Below, piece by piece: positions 25,954 through 38,545 of a stretch of DNA of 64,000 nt. The notes under the pieces were generated by a model, which was not told the DNA's origin, made no database searches, and worked only from the letters and a program-made list of their open reading frames with translations. The DNA is from Dermatemys mawii. Lineage: Eukaryota; Chordata; Testudines; Dermatemydidae. The number at the start of each line of letters is the position of its first letter. Position 1 is the first letter of the stretch. Both the position numbers and the translations under genes were made by a program. The DNA lies in the NCBI GenBank assembly GCA_007922305.1, contig ML677358.1:18525327-18589326 (forward strand), in the 5' to 3' direction.

Positions 25954-27768
25954 AGTGAGTGGGTTTAATTCTTTCTGTAAAGCTCTAAATAGAATTCACT
26001 AATATATAATTATTTTGTCCAATCTCTCTACGTCTCTGATATGCCAGCCAGTTTAGTAACTTATTCATACAAATTAAATAAATTTCTCTCTCCTAATATG
26101 TTCATTTTTAATGCTTTTCAAACATTCGCATGGAAACAGCTCTAGCGTAAATATCCCAGAACAAATGGCTGTATATTACACAAGAGGCAGCAGTTGGTCT
26201 GCCAGACTGGGAATGCACTAGGCCATCTGGCTTGAGCAGTCTCTCCAAAATCCTCAGCTTTGTTTTCACCCCCAGACTCCAAACAACACATTTTCCACTG
26301 TGATGAGTTTACATTTTCCCAAACACAGGTCCTGATCATGCATGCAAATTCCAAACTTCTTCATTCCTCTCTGTACAAGAAAATTAAAATCACCTGCGCT
26401 TTTGACATGTTACCAAAGGAACAAGAAAGCTGCTAAAATCTGGCACAATGTAAACTTTCCCTGTCGGTGGACTTGGTTTTGTTTCATGTTTCTGCTGAAT
26501 ATCTGATATTCTACTGAGTCTTTTCTGAACTTATTGATAACATTTTCTTTACACAAATATGTGGCTGCCAATGAGGAATCAGGCTAGGCACTGAACGGAG
26601 AGCTGATCAAATATCTGCATGCGCGGCAGGATGCGATAGGGCAATCAGAAAAATGCACTTGCAACTAGAGTTTAAAGTACTGAAAAAAAATCAAAACATA
26701 AACAAAGTGTGTAAGGCTGAATGAAGGATTTTGACTCAGTAGGACTCTGGATAGTGGCCTAGAAGTATCACACATGGCCTGAAATGTCTAGGACTCCTTA
26801 GCCTTATTTCTATTCACCAGATCTTTGTGTACATGAATGGATGAAAAAAAGAGAAGGGGATAGGTAACATATTTACTGTTTATTTTCCTACGTGTTTGCT
26901 AATAGTGAAATATTCAGACTTTATGAAAACTCAATTGAAGGACTGAGGACATTTATATCCCTATATCCTCAGCCTTGTCTGAAAGCACCAGTTTTATCGG
27001 AGTGGATACATTTCCCATATCGCAGACACATTCAAAATGTGTTAGAGACAGACCTACTGCAGTAGGAGCTGCTGGTTCACAGAAAGCAACAGCTATAAAG
27101 TTTGGAATCCTACAGGGCTCTGAAGGCAGCAGGAATGTGATACTGATGTCAAATGAGGTACTGAGATCACATAAAAGAAAATTTAATTAAGACAATATTA
27201 ACATTTAATGCTTTTACTTTTAGAAAAATTATTTCCCCATATAATTAATCCATATAATGAATTATTTGTATCTAGTATTTACAATTTAGAAATGATTGAT
27301 GCATTTTATAAACATTGCAGTCCCCTCAAAAGGTTGAACTTAGCATGTCACACCACCACTTCTTTGGTGAAAGTATCAAAGGCCAAGCATTAGCCTGGGT
27401 ATAACATGATACTAGACATTTTGAGCCCAATTCTACATTCCTTGCCCATATAAAACTGCCATGGAAGCCACTCCAGTTTGAGATGCGCAAGACAGCAGGT
27501 TCCCATATTGGTGTGTACACATGCACAATGGGCCAGATCCAGCTCACACTGGAGTCAGTGTCAAAATTCTCCATGAGTTCAGTGCTAGCAGGGTTATGTC
27601 CTGCGTCCCCTAGACTATCACAGGTGACCAAGGATGCATACACACCCCACGAACTGTGAATGACCATGCCATGGGCATGAGAGAGCTTTCGTCTGTGTGT
27701 GTGTTAGCTGAACAATCAGCCACTCAAGACATACTAATGTGGCCTGATCTGTTTAGACTAGGAACTCT

Positions 27769-27987
27769 GGGTATGTCTGCACTCCAGCTGGGAGCAAGCC
27801 CAGGGAGACAGACTCATGCTAGCAGGGCTTGCCCTAAAACATGCTAAAATTAGCAGTGTGGACATTGCCTCTGAAACAGAGACTTGGGTTAGCCCCAGGG
27901 TAGTGGGTGCGTTTAAGAAACCAAGCTGCTGCCTGAGTGTGTACCCGTGTTGGCCATCTCGTTCTCATCTGGAGTGTAGACATACTC
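27769..27987. mobile_element. Palindromic MITE
   Basis: The left end GGGTATGTCTGCACTCCAGC and the inverted right end GAGTATGTCTACACTCCAGA are matching inverted repeats. The interior carries AAAATTAGCAGTGTGGACA. This belongs to a fold-back family frequent in turtles. Confidence 0.6.
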
Positions 27988-28404
27988 CTATGGGATCAGG
28001 ATGCTCTGTTATTCTGGGTGGTTACAGCACCTACCAGAATGGGGCCCTGTTTTAGTGGGTGGTGTCTAACTGCCATTATAATACAAAATAATCATTCATG
28101 TAAAGCTTTTGCTAAAATTATGAGAAATGTGTTATACAGAGAGAAATCATGGTTTTGATTTACTGAACATAAAACTCCTTCGCAATTCACAGTTCTGTAA
28201 AATTTGCAATTTACTGCTGTGACATCAGGAATGTACATTGATCAGATCAATTATATAAACATTTACAAAAATCTGAGGATATCTTACTATATATTCTGGG
28301 GACCTAACCCACTCAAAGCTTTGCTTTTGTGGGATTTTTAAATTGCCACCAGAATCCTCAGAGTAGCTGTAATTTCAGTCCAGGGATTCACAATTACTGA
28401 GTCA

Positions 28405-28431
28405 GTGAGAGAGAAAGAGAGAGAGAGAGAC

Positions 28432-28462
<31 letters not shown>
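28405..28462 (+). repeat. (GA)n microsatellite
   Basis: About 58 bp of GAGA repeats with a few interruptions, in intron 4. Confidence 0.95.
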
Positions 28463-29237
28463 GCATCTAGGAACACCAAGAAGACTCTTGCCAGCTAAAA
28501 TATGTATGCTACTGCAACAGCCTCATTTTAAAGTAATCGTTTCATTATCCAATTTGTTCTGTGCCTCCTGTATTAGAATACTACACCTCTGAGTAGGTTG
28601 ACAATATGTATTTAGCTTTCATTAAAAACTGGAGAAATTTCAGATAGAGTTTATCATATTTAATTACAGTTTTACGGTTTGAAAGTTACTTGAGAATCCC
28701 TCATATAATTCACTGTGGCTAAAATATAAACGATATAGTCATATTTGGGTAAAGCTGTGTCAGATGCTGTACTTTGCTGTCTAATGAGTATTTTATTGAC
28801 TGCAATAAAAGCTACCAAACCTCTGAACAACTGCACTCAGAATAAAGAATAAAGAAGCAGATTTATTGTTCAGAAATAAATATTAGTATATGCCACAATT
28901 ATGACATGATCATTCACAAATTTAGTTTTAAAAAATGATAAATATGCCTACATAAAGGACATTTGTGAAACTAATAGGAACGCAAATGAGTTTTTCCCTA
29001 CAAATATCTAGTAGGAAAACAAATTAGTGTTCTACAAATGTCCTTTATGTTTTCTTAATCTGAATTCAGATAAATATTTTAAACACTGTCTTCATCAACT
29101 CTACTGTGCTTTCCCAAATAAAACAGAGTAAATATTTTGCACTAGTTTTATACATGAAGACTAATTAAAAGCAGAGAATTTCCCTTAATTGTAAATGTGT
29201 TTTATATCTGCATTATTATGTTTTACAAATAAACTGT

Positions 29238-29266
29238 ATCTTTCTCTCTCTCTCTCTCTCTCTCTC
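29238..29266 (+). repeat. (TC)n microsatellite
   Basis: About 29 bp of TC repeat in intron 4, complementary to the GA tract 0.8 kb away. Confidence 0.95.
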
Positions 29267-30243
29267 CAAAAGACCCTCTGATGACTTGATAATAATGAGA
29301 GCAAGAGGTTAAACAGTGCCTTAGGATGGACTGCTCATATGCAAGATGCCTTTGTTAAAAAAAATAATATTTTGAATCCATTTCTGTACATAAATTAAAA
29401 GATCTGTTTTCATGCAGAGGGGAAAAAATAGCTTTGCATTTCTGTAAAGATATGAAAGCCATTTAAAGATTATATTTATTGATTGTACTTTTTGTATGGT
29501 CTACAGTGCAATACATGGGATCCAAAACAACCAAAAAAAAAATAGCTGATGTATCAGAAGGGATTTTGTTACTTTAAACATGAACTAACCAATCTGTGCC
29601 TGAAAAATCTGAGTGACACAGGAAATACCTTCCAAGATGTGTTGTTAAAGCGTATGTTGTTGGTGTTTTAATTCATGCAGTCTCTGGTCTATGTTTTAGA
29701 AGTGTATATTTAACACAGATCAGATGCATGGTTGAATTGTATATTATAATTACTCCAAGTTTCCTCCTTTTTTTTTTTTTTTTAATAAAAAAAGAAAGTC
29801 TTCAATGGCACGAAAAGATGTTTTGAGAGCATCAAAAAGAGTTTTCTGAAAGAAACTCAGTACATGGAACTTTACATTTTGGTGTCAAAAAAGAACCAAA
29901 CTAGAAGCCACAGGAATAGTGTCTCAGCAGATGACAGCATTTGGCACATACAGGAACTGACATTTTTTCTTCTGTGCAAGACATTTAATATTTTAATTTC
30001 CTTTTGTAAATAACCCACAAACAGAATTTTTTTTAGAAGTAGAATTGGAGAAAGTCCACTGAGTAAAAAGATGCAAATTCCAGGGGAAGGGGGCTGTTTA
30101 AATGTATTTAAATGGAAATGTATGATAACATACAAATGCTCTTTAAAATTAGCAGGATAGAATACTAGAATCTTCAGAGAGCTAATTATTTTGGAAAAAT
30201 AATGTTTTCTTTTCAAAAATTATTATACAAAAATAGTGGTTGT

Positions 30244-30304
30244 ACACACACACGCACACACACACAAATACAATTGTGTGTTTTTGTATGTATATACACA
30301 CACA
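30244..30304 (+). repeat. (CA)n/(TG)n microsatellite
   Basis: CA repeats are followed by an inverted AATTGTGTG block and more CA repeat, giving a small fold-back in intron 4. Confidence 0.85.
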
Positions 30305-31417
30305 ATTCCTGTTTTGGAAACTACATGCTATGTTTAAAATTAGTTTCAATCATTTTTTTCTCAACCTGGCTGTGCTAGAACTAAAAACTACAGTTCCCTT
30401 TGACTATAAAATAATTATTTGTTCTGCATGCATCTTTTCAGTGGCTGACTTCACATGAAAACCCCTTATGATTTAATCACTGTTCCTTTAAAACAACGAA
30501 CGAAGTAATCGCAAATAAACAAAGGATAAATATTTGCTGCGGAGCCTGGCTGGTGTTTTGTGCTTGTATGTTTGTTTGCTTATTTCTTTTCGTTCTCCTA
30601 ATTAAAGCGAAAATCTCGGGATCGAAAAGCCTTTGGGGAATGGGGAGCTCTACGTCTTTATTTTGAAAGCTACGGAGAAACGTCCGGTGGTTGTTTTTTA
30701 AATCCTGTCTCTGGTCCTAAATGTTTCTTTCGAGCCCGACCTCAGTCTGGGTGTCCACGGGACCCTGGACGCCAGGACGCTCCCAGCAGCGCTGTTTGTG
30801 CCGCTTTAACCCCCCAGTTTAGGCGCACCGGCTCCATCCTAGCCAATGCCCAACCTGGGGTCTGGGGCGCGGGTCGGGATGAGGCGACCCCCGCCCTCGC
30901 ACGCGGAGAAGCGGCTGTTCGCAGCGCCCGGCGGGTTGATCGCATTGTTTGTTATGGGCCCTGGGCGGGGTCGGAGTTACACGGGGACCTTTCCTCGGCA
31001 TTGATGGCTCGGTGCCCAGGATTTCAGGGGGGAAGCTGGGGAGCGCTGGCCGCTGGGATCACGCCCGCAGCGGCCTCCCCTGTCCCCGGAGCTAGACGGC
31101 TGCGGCTACCGCGTCACGAAGCGCTTTAAAGAGCCCCAGTGAGAAGTAAAGGGAGCTGCTCTGGGGGCGGTAAAGTCGGACTGCGGGGGAAGGGGGCTGG
31201 GTGTAAAAGGCTCGGGGTTGGCCCCTCCACGGCGGGTGGGTTTCCCTAGGTGCAGACGGGCTGGGCTCACATTTGGCAAACGCCAAAGGATCCTCACACG
31301 CCCCCCTCGCAGCCGGCCCCGGCCCCGCCCGGAACCAGCCCCAATCTGCCCCCCGCTAGCCGGGGCGGGGGGTTTAAGGCTCACGCTAATCAATCAATCA
31401 GTCGATCAATCACTTAC

Positions 31418-31473
31418 TTGTTTTGTCATGGAGTCGATCAGGCGGACGTAGAAATCCTGCTCTGTCCTTATCC
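31418..31473 (-). CDS. EBF1: EBF1 coding exon 4 (DNA-binding domain, part 3)
   Basis: This 56-nt exon completes Gly119 and encodes residues 120-137, IRTEQDFYVRLIDSMTKQ. The acceptor follows a pyrimidine-rich tract (TTTTAAG|GG) and the donor is CAA|GTAAGTG. Ile120 and Phe126 are EBF1-type residues. Just inside the intron, 31390-31412 carries a small run of repeated ATCA-type tetranucleotides next to the donor. The reading frame passes cleanly to exon 5, which begins with Ala138. Confidence 0.96.
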
Positions 31474-31941
31474 CTTAAAACAGAAGGGAGGGGAATGAAC
31501 AAGTTGCTAAGTTCATTGAGTTTCCCGGCGCACCCTGGAGGGGCTTTGGGGAGCCGAGCCGCCTGCTTGGCCGCCGGGGCCAAGGGGCACGGAGCGATGC
31601 CCTTCCCGCGCCAGACAAATCCACCCGCCGGGAACCGCGTGGGCCGTGCGTGGGAAAGGGAGACGGGGCTGAAACTGCGCCCCTGGAAAGCCTGCGGGGG
31701 GGGGCTTCAGTCAACACTGGAGGGGCAGGGAAATGTTACCCGAGCAAACAATTCTCCGCGGGGCGCCGCTTGTGGGGGAGGCAGCGGGTGCCGGCCCCCG
31801 ACAGCCCCGCTCCGAGCCCGGAGCCAGACCCCCACGCGGGCCGGGCCCCGGGGGGAGGTAGGGGAAGCTGGCGGCGGCTCGGAGCTGCCTGGCCGGGCGG
31901 GGAGGAGATGGGGCGGCCCCGGGCGGGCGGGGGCGGCTCAC
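31474..31941 (-). other. EBF1: EBF1 intron 3
   Basis: This is a 468-bp CpG-rich intron with a pyrimidine tract before the exon 4 acceptor. Long open frames cross it on the plus strand, but they reflect stop-poor GC composition. Nothing else is recognised. Confidence 0.9.
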
Positions 31942-32005
31942 CGTTGCTGTAGAGAAGCTGCAGCCGGTAATGGATCCCGTTATTGGTCTTTTCGCTGTTG
32001 GCTTC
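31942..32005 (-). CDS. EBF1: EBF1 coding exon 3 (DNA-binding domain, part 2)
   Basis: This short exon encodes residues 98-118, reading EANSEKTNNGIHYRLQLLYS then N, plus the first base of Gly119. The acceptor is GCAG|GAA and the donor AACG|GTGAGC. Arg111 and Ala99-Asn100 match EBF1 rather than EBF3, which as I recall has Lys and Pro-Asn. It contributes strands of the immunoglobulin/Rel-like DNA-binding fold of the family. Introns on both sides are only about 0.5 kb, in contrast to the roughly 9-11 kb introns further downstream. Confidence 0.96.
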
Positions 32006-34295
<2,290 letters not shown>

Positions 34296-34429
34296 CTCTG
34301 CGCGGCGGTTTGCGCATCCAGGACGCCGGCTCCCTGCATCCAAGTCCTCACCGCGTTCATCCCCGCGCCCAGGGGCTCCTCCTTCATGCTGCTGCCGCTC
34401 CGCTGGATGCTTTCCTGGATCCCAAACAT
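34296..34429 (-). CDS. EBF1: EBF1 coding exon 1 (N-terminus)
   Basis: This exon encodes residues 1-44 plus two bases of codon 45. It starts [20 protein letters not shown] and ends in TAAQ. The ATG at 34429-34427 is chosen because the protein matches the EBF1 N-terminus from its first residue. Its Kozak context is weak (T at -3). The donor is AG|GTAAGT at 34295. Compared with the mammalian protein as I remember it there are two conservative-looking differences, Ala22 for Ser and Gln40 for Asn. This segment precedes the folded DNA-binding domain. Upstream lies a TATA-less CpG island. Paralogues EBF2, EBF3 and EBF4 differ clearly in these first 20 residues. Confidence 0.96.
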
Positions 34430-35250
34430 GAATGACCAGCTACCCCCGCGCCGGAGCTCAGACAAAACCCGCAGCGAGGCGACGGCCGGGCAGAGGAGGA
34501 CGGCTGGAAGCGCGGCGCTCCGCGGCGGCTCTCTGGAGTCAAAGCCCCCGCGGCCACACACATTGACCGGCGCGTCCGGATCAGGTCTCCCCGGGCACGC
34601 AGCCCCCGGGCTGGGCGGCTGCCGCTGGGGGTGGGTGGAGGGTCGGCTTGTAGCGCTCCCACGAGCCGGAGAAAGTCGCTCCGGGCAGGCGGGCACCCCC
34701 GGGGCGGGCAGGAGCTGGGGGTGGCAGTTTAGGGAACAATAGGCTGGAGCGAGGCGGCTGCAGGCTTGGCTACATCAAGTGTCATTTTCCAGTGACCAGG
34801 GAGGCAAGTTTCCCCTTCCCCTCCCCGCTCTCTTCTCTCCTCTTCTTCCTCCGCTTCCCTCCCTGCCCAGGGGCTCTCGCTCCCTCGTTCCGCGGCGCGG
34901 GGAGCTGCCGGAGCCGGGCGCAGGCAGGGAAAGAGAGCGGGGCAGCAGCCGGGGTGGATGGAGAGTCGCTCGCCTGCCCCCTCCCTTCCGGCCCTGCTCA
35001 AACCGGAGCGATTTGCGGGCGCTCCCTATGGAATCCACTTTGACTCTCCCCGCGGCTAAGCAGGAGCGCACCAGCCCCAGCGGACAGGGGGCGGGGCCCC
35101 GCCGCCCGGCCCCGCCCACTCATTTGCATCTTGTCACCGCTCCCCTCTCCCCCGCGCTACGCGCCTGCTAGTGGCCGGCGGCGCTGGGAGACGCCCCCCT
35201 CATTAGCATCTCCCCGCCTCACCGGAGCAGAGGTGGGGGTTGTCGAGGAA
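34430..35250 (-). promoter_or_regulatory. EBF1: EBF1 5' UTR and proximal promoter (CpG island, TATA-less)
   Basis: The sequence just upstream of the EBF1 ATG is very CpG-rich and has no TATA box in the expected place. It contains GC boxes (around 35087-35097 and 35110-35118), a perfect octamer ATGCAAAT on the minus strand (35122-35129) and a near-octamer ATGCTAAT (35202-35209). A CCCAGGGG core, resembling half of the EBF palindrome, lies at 34866-34873. The transcription start is not determinable by eye; the 5' UTR probably covers a few hundred bases. Two alternative Ebf1 promoters are known in mouse, and this would correspond to the proximal one. That assignment is inference. Confidence 0.7.
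35122..35129 (-). promoter_or_regulatory. Octamer motif upstream of EBF1
   Basis: The minus strand reads ATGCAAAT, the canonical binding site of Oct-1/Oct-2 (POU2F) factors, about 0.69 kb upstream of the EBF1 start codon in the direction of its transcription. A one-mismatch copy, ATGCTAAT, lies 80 bp further upstream at 35202-35209 in a similar context (CCC-CTCAT before, CATCT after, on the plus strand). Occupancy is not shown by sequence alone. Confidence 0.5.
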
Positions 35251-35388
35251 AGTTGCAAGGAGCGAGCGCTCGGTAGCGGGGCTGCTGCGGGGTGGGAGGC
35301 TGTTTTCAGTGCGAACACCATCAGCGAGTTGTGCATCGTAACCCAACAGCTTCGTGAGCGGGGGCACAGCACACGTACGAACACACAC

Positions 35389-35773
35389 GAGGGGTGCACA
35401 GCTGTGCAAGTGTACACACACCTACCACACGCTGAAGTCACAGCTGTGTAAGTGTACACACATACACACACGGGGGGTGCACAGCTCTGCAAGTGTNNNN
35501 NNNNNNTGCGCGCACACACACGCGGGGGGCACAGCTGTGAAAGTGTACACACACACGCTGGAGTCACAGCTGTGCAAGTGTACACACACCTACACACACA
35601 CTGGAGTCACAGCTCTGCAAGTGTACACACACGCGGGGGGCACAGCTCTGCAGTGCGCGCACACACACGGGGGGCACAGCTGTGCAAGTGTACACACACG
35701 CGGGGGGCACAGCTCTGCAGTGCGCGCACACACACGGGGGGCACAGCTGTTCAAGTGTACACACACACACTGG
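35389..35773 (+). repeat. CA-rich minisatellite upstream of EBF1
   Basis: Units such as CACAGCTCTGCAAGTGTACA followed by CACACGCGGGGGG repeat about every 33-36 bp. Towards the right end a 67-bp higher-order period is nearly perfect (35621-35687 and 35688-35754). A 10-N gap interrupts the array, so the copy number is uncertain. Alternating purine-pyrimidine runs (GTGTACACAC, TGCGCGCACAC) favour Z-DNA. It lies about 1 kb upstream of the EBF1 ATG. Confidence 0.9.
35497..35506. other. Assembly gap (10 N)
   Basis: Ten consecutive N lie inside the minisatellite, so the array is probably collapsed or mis-sized in the assembly. Confidence 0.99.
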
Positions 35774-35840
35774 CACGGCCCCTGGCTTGCACCCAGTTAT
35801 CCTTGTTTATTCACTACCCCCCAGCAATTAGCCCGGGGTG

Positions 35841-38400
35841 ATTAACAAACACACGCCCTCCAACTCCACCCCCCCACACCCCCAACACAAAAAGCCCCTC
35901 CACGTGTAAAGCCAAAGCACAGACCCTGCTCTCGGGCTTCGATTTCATCGTCGTTAGGAGCGGGTTGTTCGCCGCGTGGCTGGCCGGAGAAGGCCCTCGG
36001 CTCGGGGTGTTTCATAGGCACAGCCGAACCCTCGCCACCCCTCCGAAATAAACTCGGCGAGTGCCGGGGATTAGTGGCCACAACTCGCGCTGCCCAGGTG
36101 AGAACCCCGCCTCAGATCGCGTCAGTCGTGTGGGTGGAAAGATCTGTCAAGGGGACACTGAGCCCCCGAAACATGTTCTCCAAATGTGCCCATTTCACAC
36201 ACACACACACACACCCCACGTTGTAGATTGCACCCTCGTTACCCGCTAGTCATCGGATTTATTTCCTGTCTCCCGCAGAAGGGCGGCAGGAGCTAGCGGC
36301 GTCCCAAACTCCTCTCCAAAGCAGGTCTTCCCTGCCCAGGAGACAGGAGGTGAACGGGCTCGGTTTGTCCTCAATACCCCCAGCGGGTCACTGTTTACAC
36401 GTGTTTAACGGGCACAGCGACTCCTCCCTACCCGCCCCGCGCCACCCCGCGTCTACACTAGAGTCCCGGGGCCGGGCGGAACACGGACACAGGGCAGGGG
36501 TAGGATTATCAATAACCCAGGCTGTCATGAGCTACAAACTAGTCAAAAGATTCAACTTCCCTCCATCTCCCCCGGGCTCGTGGGCGGGACGCGGGGGGTC
36601 TCCCTAAAGGTGCAGGGGGTCCCATTGTTATTAGAGGTGTGGTGGGAACTGGGCATTGGCCTTTAACACGCCCCGGGGAAGGGGCGTCTTTAGGCGTACG
36701 CTGCCTATGGGGCACCCAACAATTTGGGGCACCAGACCCTTCTCCTCTCCGACCCTCCCCTCCGCCGACACCCTCAGCCAGGTGGGGTGCCAGGAGGCAT
36801 GAGAGTGAGGAGGGGGAGCTGGGCCAGGCGGGGGGAGACAAGTCTGGGAACGGGGGTGGGGGTACCTGGAGGCTGGGAAGAGAGGGGGGCCGAGCTCAGA
36901 GGAGGGTGGGATATAGCTGGGCACGGGACTTTGGGGAGCTGGGGTGGGCGGAGGAGGAACCGGGCTGGGGATTGCTGAGGGGAGCCGGGCTGGGAAGGGA
37001 AATGTGGGGGGCGGGGTGCCTGGTTCAGTGTCCAGCAGCGAACGCGCTCGGGTCTCCTGGGGAGCAGGCTGGGGGGGTCCCAGGGGAGGGCAGCTGTTCC
37101 AAGCAGCCCCCACCTGGTCTGATCCTCTCCCCTCCTCCGCCCACATGCCCTGCCCGGTAACTCCCTGCGATCTCTCGCCTCGGCTCGGAAGTTGGAGCCC
37201 AGAGGCCGAGGGTCCCCTCTGGACCGTCCCCTTCCCCCTTCTCCCGTTCCCAGCCGGGATCGGCAGCCGCGGGCCGGGAACGGGGGAAGAGGCGCCCCCA
37301 CAACCTGGCTGGGGAGGAGGGAAAGTGAAAGGAACAGAAACGGGGGCGGTCGCTTTTCCTGTCCAGTGTCAACTGGGGAGACTGACTCGGGGAGTGGGGG
37401 CGGCTGGAGCAGAAAAGCAGCAAGCGGGGCTGCAGAATGCAAGGGACGGGGGTGGACGCGCACTGCCAGGGCTGCGGGAGGGGGATGGACACGCACTGCC
37501 AGGGCTGGCGGAGCTGAAATCTTGTCTTTGGGGAAAGGGACGTGGATCCAAGTCGCCCCAGGGCTGTCTCTGGAGGAGGGAGACTAAGTGCAGAGTTGAG
37601 TGGGATTTGAAGGGGCCCTTCAAGAGTGCAGCCCCTTCCTCCTCCCCTGGGAACGAGCTTTAAAAACGGCCCAAATAATCCGAATCAAGAGCCCCCAGTT
37701 GAAATGAGACTTGGCTGTTTCCGGCTCCAGCCCAGCGTTGAAAGTGTGGCTGACTTATACGCAGTACAGTCCGCCCCCCTCCTCAGGCCTGGGCTGGGTC
37801 TGCCCCATAGCGCTGCTGTCCGGGCTGGGGCAGAAAGTGCAGGAGTCCCCCACCCTTCTCTGGGACAGCAGGGCCAGGCCAGCTCAGGGGGGTTGACCGG
37901 CTCCTCCCGTCCTGTTCGGTGAGTTGCTGGGGGCCGAGGGGCTGCAAAGGGCGGGGGGAGTTCAAAGGGGAGATGTTGTCACGTCCTGCCCCCACTCGCT
38001 CGTCTCGCCAACTAGATGTTTATGGTGCCCAAAGAGAAACACTAGCGAGCCCGGCAGTTCTGTTCCGCGGCAGCTCCCCCTAATTTCCAAAGCAGGGTCA
38101 CATAGCAGACCCCTCCCCCAGACATCACCCCAGGGAGACTGCGGCTCCGGGACCCAGGCATGGGGCTGCCCTGGGTTTTCCAAAGGATCATTGGCTGCAA
38201 ATGCTACCTTGAAATCCCCCCACCCCGCCAACCCCAGCCTGTTCAGGTCACCGCCCCCCGACCCTTTGGCGCTGCTCGAGAAGGGGGGGGTCAGGGAAGG
38301 GAGGGACCTGCAGTCTTCACTCCCTTTCAATCGTTTCCAACGGGAAAGGGGCCCGATTCCAGATCTCTGTAGACAGAGTCAATAGATTGAAGCTGCGGGG
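35841..38400. other. GC-rich intergenic sequence upstream of EBF1
   Basis: This continues the GC-rich domain of the EBF1 promoter. The plus strand is G-rich from about 36.6 to 37.6 kb with many GGG runs. A short CA repeat lies at 36196-36213. Around 36679-36740 a fragment of a sauropsid repeat (GGGGCGTCTTTAGGCG, CACCCAACAATTTGGGGCAC) is present. A local duplication of GGACACGCACTGCCAGGGCT-like sequence lies at 37453-37506. No gene was recognised; long open frames here follow from the scarcity of stop codons. Confidence 0.75.
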
Positions 38401-38459
38401 GTCCGATTCTCTAGCTCACCTGCAGTTCAAGGAACACATTCATTAAACGCCTGGTCCAA

Positions 38460-38545
38460 ATGCAAAGACTCCGATTGGCTTAAATGGCCATTGGACCGGC
38501 TCAATAGAGTCAAGAATATAAGAGCCCCACACAATGGCCAGACAC
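38460..38545 (+). promoter_or_regulatory. Promoter-like motif cluster (tentative)
   Basis: On the plus strand a near-octamer ATGCAAAG (about 38460-38467), inverted CCAAT boxes GATTGGC (38473) and CATTGG (38489), and TATAAGAG (38517) occur in the order and spacing of a small core promoter firing away from EBF1. This is motif reading only and could be chance. Confidence 0.25.

Larger units (their letters stand above)
20547..31417 (-). other. EBF1: EBF1 intron 4
   Basis: This is a 10.9-kb intron, AT-rich up to about 30.6 kb and CpG-rich after that. It holds a SINE (21914-22050), palindromic MITE relics (21621-21702, about 25.2 and 25.9 kb, 27769-27987), microsatellites (TA at 21190-21256, GA at 28405-28462, TC at 29238-29266, CA at 30244-30304) and a 21-G run (24674-24694). 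No protein-coding exon other than those of EBF1 was recognised. Conserved enhancers are likely in EBF1 introns but cannot be identified from one sequence. Confidence 0.85.

Noticed and set aside
35354..35845. Histidine/threonine-rich frame with repeated units, and a CRISPR-like look
   Set aside because: It is the translation of a CA-rich minisatellite across an N gap. Units are directly tandem without unique spacers, so it is neither a gene nor a CRISPR array.
36774..37663. Overlapping open frames of up to 240 codons on both strands upstream of EBF1
   Set aside because: They lie in CpG/GC-rich DNA where stop codons are rare, overlap one another on both strands, are low-complexity Pro/Gly/Arg/Ser and match no known family.
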